Assembly: GCA_964580675.1 (NCBI GenBank)
Contig: CAZOLI010000012.1
Span: forward strand, 1-64,000
Source: CAZOLI01 sp964580675
GTDB taxonomy: Bacteria > Planctomycetota > MHYJ01 > CAYXQY01
Reading direction: 5' to 3'
Length of the DNA: 64,000 nt
The notes beneath the pieces were generated by a model. It was not told the DNA's origin. It did no database searches and saw nothing but the letters and a program-made list of their open reading frames with translations. Below, one piece after another: positions 56,159-62,345 of this stretch; within the stretch, counting starts at the first letter, position 1; the number at the start of each line of letters is the position of its first letter. The position numbers and the translations under genes are program-made.

Positions 56159-57187
56159 ATGATACTCGTGTTGTCCAGTGAGACCTCGCCCGCCGACGTG
56201 GATCAATTGACCGATCGTCTCGAGTGGATGGGCCTGAACGTATCCCCGCAGAAAATCGAGAACCGTCTCTGTCTGGCCGTTCTCAGCGGGCTCGACGAAC
56301 ACGTACACCCCGAACATTTTCAGCAGTTACCGCATGTCGAGGACGTGCGTGAGTTTTCCCGTCCGTTTAAACTCGCGGGGACGGATCTGCACGACGATCG
56401 TCGTGAAATTCAGATCGAGGACGTCACCATTGGTGGAAACGAACTCACGGTCATGGCGGGTCCCTGCAGCGTGGAATCCGAACACCAGATCATGGAAACC
56501 GCCCGTGCCGTGGCGGATGCCGGCGCGGAGGTGCTCCGTGGAGGAGCGTTCAAGCCCCGCACCTCCCCGTACAGTTTTCAGGGACTCGGCGAACGCGGAC
56601 TGGCACTCCTTCACGCGGCCGGATCCGAACACGGCCTGAAAGTAATCACGGAGGTGATGGGAACCGACCAGATCGAAAAGGTGGCCGAGCACACCGATAT
56701 TTTCCAGGTCGGCGCTCGGAACATGCAGAACTATAACCTCCTGCGCGAACTCGGCAAAGCGGACAAACCCGTGTTCCTGAAGCGGGGATTCTCCAACACG
56801 TACCGTGAGCTGATTCTCGCGTCGGAATACATTCTCGAGGGAGGAAACGAGGACGTCATGCTCTGTGAACGGGGCATCCGCACGTTTGAAACCTACACCC
56901 GAAACACGCCGGACGTGGCGGCGATTCCGACGCTTCATGAATTGACCAGCCTGCCGGTCATCATGGACCCGAGTCACGGGACCGGCATCCGGCGGATGGT
57001 AAAACCCCTGGCGCGGGCCGGTGTCGCGGCCGGTGCCGACGGCATTATGGTCGAGGTGCACCCCGACCCGGACCGGGCGCTCTCCGATGCCCAGCAGCAG
57101 TTGAGCACCGACGAATTCGAGGCGCTCATGAACGAACTGCGAAAAGTGGGATCAGCGGTGGAAAATCCCGTTACCGAACGAGCCTGA
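56159..57187 (+). CDS. aroF: 3-deoxy-D-arabino-heptulosonate 7-phosphate synthase, type I-beta
   Basis: About 342 residues from ATG 56159; an upstream TTG at 56129 is less likely, because the family starts MIxVL as here. The first ~75 residues are the ferredoxin-like regulatory domain that confers feedback sensitivity in the Thermotoga-type enzyme. The catalytic barrel shows VMAGPCSVES, GGAFKPRTSPYSFQGLG, TEVMGTDQIE, LLRELGKADKPVFLKRG, LCERGIRTFE, and MDPSHGTGIR. It makes the first committed step of the shikimate pathway. Its placement in the trp operon, between the degenerate pair and trpA, ties its expression to Trp supply. Confidence 0.95.
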   Translation: MILVLSSETSPADVDQLTDRLEWMGLNVSPQKIENRLCLAVLSGLDEHVHPEHFQQLPHVEDVREFSRPFKLAGTDLHDDRREIQIEDVTIGGNELTVMAGPCSVESEHQIMETARAVADAGAEVLRGGAFKPRTSPYSFQGLGERGLALLHAAGSEHGLKVITEVMGTDQIEKVAEHTDIFQVGARNMQNYNLLRELGKADKPVFLKRGFSNTYRELILASEYILEGGNEDVMLCERGIRTFETYTRNTPDVAAIPTLHELTSLPVIMDPSHGTGIRRMVKPLARAGVAAGADGIMVEVHPDPDRALSDAQQQLSTDEFEALMNELRKVGSAVENPVTERA

Positions 57188-57188
57188 G

Positions 57189-58004
57189 ATGACCGGCATA
57201 CACGAACGTCTTCTGAACCTTCGATCATCAAACGAGGGAGCATTTATACCGTTTCTCACACTCGGGGACCCCGAACCCGACTGTTGTTTGCGGGTCATAG
57301 AAGCCATCGAGCCGTTTGCGGATGTGCTTGAACTGGGGTTTCCGTTTTCGGATCCGGTGGCCGACGGGCCCCGTGTTCAGAAAGCAACGCAGCGATCCCT
57401 GGATGCCGGTACCACACCCGCGGATTGTTTTGATCTCGTCAACCGGACGACCGACCGATGCCCGGATACCCCGGTCTGTCTTCTGGTGTACTACAACCTC
57501 GTTCACCATTTCGGTCATGAAGATTTCGTCAACCGCGCGGCAGCATCCGGTGCCGACGGATTGCTTGTTGTTGACCTGCCACCGGAAGAATCGGCGGATT
57601 GGACACGGGCCTGCCGGGACGCCTCCCTCGAACAGGTATTTATGACCTTTCCCGAAACAGGATCCGAACGATTTGAGCAAATTCTGGAACACACAACCGG
57701 TTTCGTATACGCGGCGGCAGTGGACGGCGTAACGGGGGAACGGTCCACCCTTCAACCGGAAGCGATCCGGTTAATTGAACGGGTGCGGTCCCGAACCCGG
57801 ATGCCGGTATGTGCCGGCTTCGGCATCTCAAAACCCGATCACGTCCGGCAGGTCGTTGAAGCCGGGGCTGACGGCGTGATCTCCGGATCCGCCGTGATCT
57901 CCCGCATCGAGCGACACCGGCAAAACCGGGACCGGATGATCCGGACGATCCGCAACTTCACGCACCGGATGAAAATGGCATCCCGGTTCACAGAATCCGT
58001 CTGA
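57189..58004 (+). CDS. trpA: tryptophan synthase alpha chain
   Basis: A 271-residue TIM barrel that cleaves indole-3-glycerol phosphate. Catalytic Glu48 in LELGFPFSDP and Asp59 in VADGP fit the E. coli Glu49 and Asp60 pair. GFVYAAAVDGVTG and VCAGFGISKPDHV bind the phosphate end. It starts one base after the aroF stop, with no intergenic space, and ends the operon. In many genomes trpB and trpA overlap; here they are separated by 3.1 kb. Confidence 0.95.
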   Translation: MTGIHERLLNLRSSNEGAFIPFLTLGDPEPDCCLRVIEAIEPFADVLELGFPFSDPVADGPRVQKATQRSLDAGTTPADCFDLVNRTTDRCPDTPVCLLVYYNLVHHFGHEDFVNRAAASGADGLLVVDLPPEESADWTRACRDASLEQVFMTFPETGSERFEQILEHTTGFVYAAAVDGVTGERSTLQPEAIRLIERVRSRTRMPVCAGFGISKPDHVRQVVEAGADGVISGSAVISRIERHRQNRDRMIRTIRNFTHRMKMASRFTESV

Positions 58005-58202
58005 CCAAACCTCATCTTAAGTGGTGTCCTCAACAAGCTCATCTTCAGGATCCTCTTTGCGGAATATGGACAAATCAAGACCCCAACGGGTTTGTGGCAT
58101 GACGGAATGAATGGATCATTCCAGAGCCCATTCGGCATGAGGTCCTTGATGTATTCACAGAAAATGGCCGAGTGGTGCCTAAAATTGGGTGGGACGGCCC
58201 GT

Positions 58203-58231
58203 TTGACAAGGAGGGTTAAATTTCATAAGTT
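58203..58231 (+). promoter_or_regulatory. possible promoter of the sulfate-assimilation operon
   Basis: Consensus TTGACA at 58203-58208, a 17-bp spacer, and a weak -10 TAAGTT at 58226-58231. It would give a 5' leader of ~580 nt before the sulfite reductase gene, long enough to carry the Cys leader frame. Confidence 0.35.
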
Positions 58232-58574
58232 TTTGTAACTGCGAATTAAACTTCCGACGAAGAGTGTTTCGAAACGGTCTTAGTCCTGTGATTCACAATC
58301 AGAACAAAAAATCGGATAGCCGAGTTTTCAGACGTCAGGGGCGCAGACCGTCTACCTTCCACACCTTCATTTCCCTCTGGTGTTCCAGCTTCTGCTGTCG
58401 GGGGTAACACCTCTTTCCACCTCGACAGTCACACAACTCCAGCGTTGATGCATCAGTTGTTTTCTTCGTACGTTTTCCCTTCCGGATCTGTTCAATCGTC
58501 CGGGCTCCCTTTTGGTCCGGCATATTTCCGGATTTTGGAGACAGACGTCCTGCCGATTTTCCGAACGTGTTTTC

Positions 58575-58742
58575 ATGTTGGATCAGAACGTGAAAAATCT
58601 GGTGGAACAACCCGCTCCGGGTCATTCCTCTACACCGAACCAGATCCTACCTGCACCTGATTCGGATCAATTGATCAGGACGAGTTATCTCTCCCTCCGC
58701 AGTTCCCTCCCTGTCTGTCCGTGCCCCTGTGGGCGCGCATAA
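58575..58742 (+). CDS. possible cysteine leader peptide
   Basis: A 55-codon frame from ATG 58575 (or 23 codons from TTG 58671) to TAA 58740. It ends VCPCPCGRA: Cys codons lie at 58716-58718, 58722-58724 and 58728-58730, alternating with Pro directly before the stop. It lies 78 bp upstream of the sulfite reductase start. A 6-bp hairpin (58721-58736) covers the Cys codons. A weak stem (58765-58770 with 58777-58783, one bulge) is followed by T6 (58784-58789). The design matches the nearby trp leader. No strong ribosome-binding site is visible. Confidence 0.5.
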   Translation: MLDQNVKNLVEQPAPGHSSTPNQILPAPDSDQLIRTSYLSLRSSLPVCPCPCGRA

Positions 58743-58820
58743 CCACCTCCTTCTCCAGACCTCCTGTCGAACTTAATCGAGCATTTTTTCTGAACGCCTT
58801 TCTCCAACCGTCTTTCTGCT

Positions 58821-60779
58821 ATGTCATCCAGAAAAGTAAAACTCGGCGACGAAGATATTTCCTGGGAATTAATCTACAAACGAAACAAAGTCGAACGGCT
58901 GAAGAACGAAAAGGATCCCCTTGATGTGATCGATGAACTTCCGGAATTCATCGACAGGGGATACGAGAACATTCCGGAAGACGACATCGTCCGGCTTTAC
59001 TGGTGGGGGATCGTGCACGACAAACCAAAAGTGGGCAATTTCATGGTTCGCCTGAAAGTTCCCTGTGGAATCGTCACCCCGGATCAGCTCCGGGGCGTCG
59101 GGAAGATTGCCGAGCAATACGGAGACAACTACAGCGAGCTAACCACCCGTATGGGCATTCAGCTCCACAAGGTGGAACTAAAACACCTGCCGGACGTTGT
59201 CGAGGCCATTCAGGAAACGGGATTGACAAACAAAGGAGCGGAAGGCGATACGGTTCGAAACATCACCGGATGCCCCCTGACCGGTGTGGATCCCCGGGAA
59301 CCCTTTAATGTCCGGCCCGTCATCGATGAGGTGCACGACTTTTTCTCGGGGAACCCGGATTACTCGGATCTGCCGAGAAAATTAAAATTCACCATCCTCT
59401 CCTGCCCCCTGCAATGCAGCGGTCCGGAATTCCACGGCATCGCGTTACTCGGTGTTTTGAAGGACGGCCGTGAAGGATTTGCCGTACGAACCGGTGGCGG
59501 TCTTTCCTCCACGCCGAGAATCTCACGGGACCTCCGCATATTTGTTCCAAAGGAAGGGGCGCTCGACGTGCTCCGTGGCTTGACGGACATCTGGAATGAA
59601 GCTCTGACGTACCGGCTCAGTCGTCCGAAATCACGAATTAAATTCATGGTGGACGACCACGGACCCGAAAAAATTCGTGAAGTGCTGGAAGAACGGCTCG
59701 GCCGAACGTTTGAGGACCTGGAAGCCCCCGAACCCGTCGCCGGTGATCAATCTCACCTTGGATTGATCCCGCAGAAACAGGACGGGCTCTACGCCCTTGG
59801 TTATTCTGTCCCTCAGGGATGGGTGATGGGAGATCAACTCCAGGACCTTGGCGACGTCCTCGACGAAGTCGGTGGACATGCCCGTTTCACCCGGGACCAG
59901 AACTTTATTCTCGTCGATATCCCGGGGGATCAAATCGAGTGGGTAAAAGAACAGGTCCGGAGGATCGGGTTTTCGTTCGAGGACGACAACAAACTGTTCG
60001 GCCACTCCGTCGCCTGCACGAGCCACAAATACTGCAATTATTCCGTGGCCAAAACGAAGGAAAAGGCCCACGAAATCCTTCAGGAACTGGACGAAAAATT
60101 CGGCGACCGGCTCGAAGAGGGGGTAACCTTCAAAGTGGACGGTTGTCCTCACGCCTGCGGACAGCACTGGATGGCCAACCTCGGCCTTCAGGGAACAACG
60201 GCGCGAACGGAAGACGGTGAAAAAATCGACGCCTACGACGTAACCCTGGGAGGAGGCCTGGGAAGTGAGGTAAACGTCGGCAAAACGGTCCTCCGGCGGA
60301 TTCCCACCGATCAGATCAACGACGCCGTGTCTCGCCTGGTCAAGGTCTGGCTCGGAAAGCGGGACCACAAAGAGGGAAACGGAACCAGCGGAGCCGCCGA
60401 AGACGGCAATGTGTACAGCTTTAAGGACTTCTGTGAGGACCACGATGACAGCTGGCTCCGGTCGGTGGCTCTCGGGGAACACATTGACGAAGTCCATCGG
60501 TATGGAAAAGTCAAATTGATTCTGAGAGATCGACTGGAACGTTACGCCGGCGGCATCAGGGAACATGAGTTCAAGGAAGCTCAGGTGAAAAACGTCAATT
60601 CCCTGGTAAAAAAAGTCACCCGCCGTTACAGGAGCCTCGGCGAAAAGGTATCCCTGGAAAATGGTGATTGGACGGAAGAGGTCCGGCTATTGTTGAACGA
60701 CCGGGACGTCCGCGAACTCGACGGTCTTGATACATCCGTCGAGGACGGTGATGAACTGGTCGTGAGCCTGACGTCCTGA
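58821..60779 (+). CDS. siroheme sulfite reductase with C-terminal MoaD-like domain
   Basis: A 652-residue enzyme. Residues 1-~540 are a ferredoxin-type sulfite/nitrite reductase: TTRMGIQLH, NITGCPLTGVDP, FTILSCPLQCSGPEFHG, and the siroheme/[4Fe-4S] ligands Cys399, Cys405 (Cx5C in CTSHKYC), Cys442 and Cys446 (Cx3C in CPHAC). Context with cysH and cysC favours sulfite. Residues ~562-652 form a MoaD/ThiS-like ubiquitin fold: VKLILRDRLERYAGGIRE, then LLLNDRDVRELDGLDT, then EDGDELVVSLTS. The family's C-terminal Gly-Gly is absent. The domain might chaperone or hold the sulfide product. Whether it acts as a carrier is unknown. Confidence 0.9.
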   Translation: MSSRKVKLGDEDISWELIYKRNKVERLKNEKDPLDVIDELPEFIDRGYENIPEDDIVRLYWWGIVHDKPKVGNFMVRLKVPCGIVTPDQLRGVGKIAEQYGDNYSELTTRMGIQLHKVELKHLPDVVEAIQETGLTNKGAEGDTVRNITGCPLTGVDPREPFNVRPVIDEVHDFFSGNPDYSDLPRKLKFTILSCPLQCSGPEFHGIALLGVLKDGREGFAVRTGGGLSSTPRISRDLRIFVPKEGALDVLRGLTDIWNEALTYRLSRPKSRIKFMVDDHGPEKIREVLEERLGRTFEDLEAPEPVAGDQSHLGLIPQKQDGLYALGYSVPQGWVMGDQLQDLGDVLDEVGGHARFTRDQNFILVDIPGDQIEWVKEQVRRIGFSFEDDNKLFGHSVACTSHKYCNYSVAKTKEKAHEILQELDEKFGDRLEEGVTFKVDGCPHACGQHWMANLGLQGTTARTEDGEKIDAYDVTLGGGLGSEVNVGKTVLRRIPTDQINDAVSRLVKVWLGKRDHKEGNGTSGAAEDGNVYSFKDFCEDHDDSWLRSVALGEHIDEVHRYGKVKLILRDRLERYAGGIREHEFKEAQVKNVNSLVKKVTRRYRSLGEKVSLENGDWTEEVRLLLNDRDVRELDGLDTSVEDGDELVVSLTS

Positions 60780-60830
60780 GTACCTCGACCGCAATAATTG
60801 TTTTCATTCTAATTCTCAAAGACATCAACC

Positions 60831-61679
60831 ATGGTACAACGAGAAATTGTGTTCGACGACGTCGAAATTGGTGAAATTGCAATGGACCTGGACTTCGAAC
60901 CCCCGCAGGAAGTACTCCGATGGGGCATTGACACGTTCGGGGACCGAATTGTGATTGTCACGTCCCTGCAACGAAACTCCCTGGCCCTCCTGGACATGGC
61001 TTACCAGATCAACTCATCCATTTCGGTATTGACCGTCAACACCGGACGGTTGCCGGAGGAGACACTCCGCTTTCTTGACACGGTCCGGGAGAGGTATCCG
61101 GAAGCCGATTGGCGAATTGTCCATCCCGATCATCGGGAAGTGGAGAAAATGGTCGAGCGGAAAGGAATGAACCTGTTTTACGAATCCGTCTCCAACCGGT
61201 TTCTCTGCTGCCATATCCGAAAAGTGCGTCCTCTCACAAAGGAGCTTGAACAATTTGACGCCTGGATCACCGGCCTGCGCCGGGATGAATGGGCCTCCCG
61301 GGCCGCCATTGACAAAGTGGAACTGGACCACGATCACGACGGCATCGTAAAACTGAACCCCCTCGCCGACTGGACGGAAGAGGAAGTCATTGAATACAGC
61401 GAAGCCAATGACGTCCCCACTCATCCTCTCTACGAGGAAGGATACGAAAGCATCGGGTGCGCTCCCTGCTCACGTCCCACGAAAGACCGCGAAGAGAGCC
61501 GGGAGGGACGATGGTGGTGGGAGGACGAAGCACCAAAAGAATGTGGCATGAACTGCCCCATTTCCACGGGAAATTTCGAACGAGAAGCGGAACAGATCTT
61601 CGAGGAGGTGCACGGAAAAGAAGAAGAGGAAAAAACAGAACCGGCGACGAAGGAGAACGGCTCCCCCGTTCAGTCCTGA
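60831..61679 (+). CDS. cysH: assimilatory APS reductase
   Basis: A 282-residue reductase of the CysH family that makes sulfite from adenylylsulfate. Four Cys form the [4Fe-4S] ligands of the APS-specific (bacterial APR) type: Cys126-Cys127 (CCHIRKVRPL) and Cys210 with Cys213 (GCAPCSRPT). The catalytic Cys is Cys238 in ECGMNC, where family members usually have ECGIH or ECGLH; here Asn replaces His. VNTGRLPEETL and GLRRDEWASR are typical. The C terminus is Glu/Lys-rich. It starts 51 bp after the sulfite reductase, consistent with co-transcription. Confidence 0.92.
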   Translation: MVQREIVFDDVEIGEIAMDLDFEPPQEVLRWGIDTFGDRIVIVTSLQRNSLALLDMAYQINSSISVLTVNTGRLPEETLRFLDTVRERYPEADWRIVHPDHREVEKMVERKGMNLFYESVSNRFLCCHIRKVRPLTKELEQFDAWITGLRRDEWASRAAIDKVELDHDHDGIVKLNPLADWTEEEVIEYSEANDVPTHPLYEEGYESIGCAPCSRPTKDREESREGRWWWEDEAPKECGMNCPISTGNFEREAEQIFEEVHGKEEEEKTEPATKENGSPVQS

Positions 61680-61739
61680 ACCGGTTTCCGAAGGAACATT
61701 CACATTTCAAACACGAACTCCTTTTTCAAACAGATAACC

Positions 61740-62345
61740 ATGGTACAGCGAAACGGACGAGAAGGATTTACGCTCTGGTTTACCGGTTTGCCCTGCTCCG
61801 GAAAAACCACAATTTCAAAAGCAGTGGCGGAGGAATTTCGGAACCGCAACATCAAGTACGAACGACTGGACGGCGACGAGGTACGCCAGAACTTGAGCAA
61901 AGGCCTCGGGTTTTCACGTGAGGACCGGCGGACCAACGTGCTTCGCAACGGCTTCGTCGCCAAACTTCTCACAAGAAACGAAGTTGCGGCCATGGCCGCC
62001 CTTATTTCTCCGTACCGAAAAACACGGAAGGAACTGCGGGAACGAACCCCGAACTTTCACCTCGTTTACGTAAATACACCCGTCGAAGTTTGCATCGAAC
62101 GGGACGTAAAAGGCATGTACGAAAAAGCCCTGAAGGGAGAAATTCCAAATTTTACGGGCATTTCCGACCCGTATCAGGAACCGGAGGACCCGGAACTTGA
62201 AATTCGAACGGTTGACGAAACCGTCGATCAGAGTCGGAAACGGGTGATTGATTACCTTGAGAAAAATGACCTCATTCCACCCGCCGACCCGGTGCGGCAT
62301 AAAGACGAATCGGCGGTTACATCGGCCGTTTCCGGGGATATTTGA
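61740..62345 (+). CDS. cysC: adenylylsulfate kinase
   Basis: A 201-residue APS kinase: P-loop GLPCSGKTT at ~16-24, then YERLDGDEVRQNLSKGLGFSREDRRTNV and ISPYRKTRKELR. It makes PAPS from APS. With an APS-type reductase next door PAPS is not needed for sulfite formation, so the kinase may serve sulfation or balance APS levels. No ATP sulfurylase is in the window. The stop overlaps the next gene's ATG by one base (TGATG at 62343-62347). Confidence 0.93.
   Translation: MVQRNGREGFTLWFTGLPCSGKTTISKAVAEEFRNRNIKYERLDGDEVRQNLSKGLGFSREDRRTNVLRNGFVAKLLTRNEVAAMAALISPYRKTRKELRERTPNFHLVYVNTPVEVCIERDVKGMYEKALKGEIPNFTGISDPYQEPEDPELEIRTVDETVDQSRKRVIDYLEKNDLIPPADPVRHKDESAVTSAVSGDI

Larger units (their letters stand above)
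58005..58820. other. gene-poor region between the trp and sulfate operons, 816 bp
   Basis: Holds the possible Cys leader (58575-58742) and a promoter-like TTGACA. Directly after the trpA stop, one frame (58005-58238) stays open for ~75 codons without a usable start and contains GVLNKLIFRILFAEYGQ; it may be a remnant but matches no family I know. A minus-strand frame at 58335-58625 is Lys/Arg/Cys-rich and could be a relic of a mobile gene, but this is not supported. Confidence 0.55.

Noticed and set aside
58335..58625. Possible transposase remnant on the minus strand
   Set aside because: Lys/Arg/Cys-rich frame but no DDE or other motif; no terminal repeats seen.
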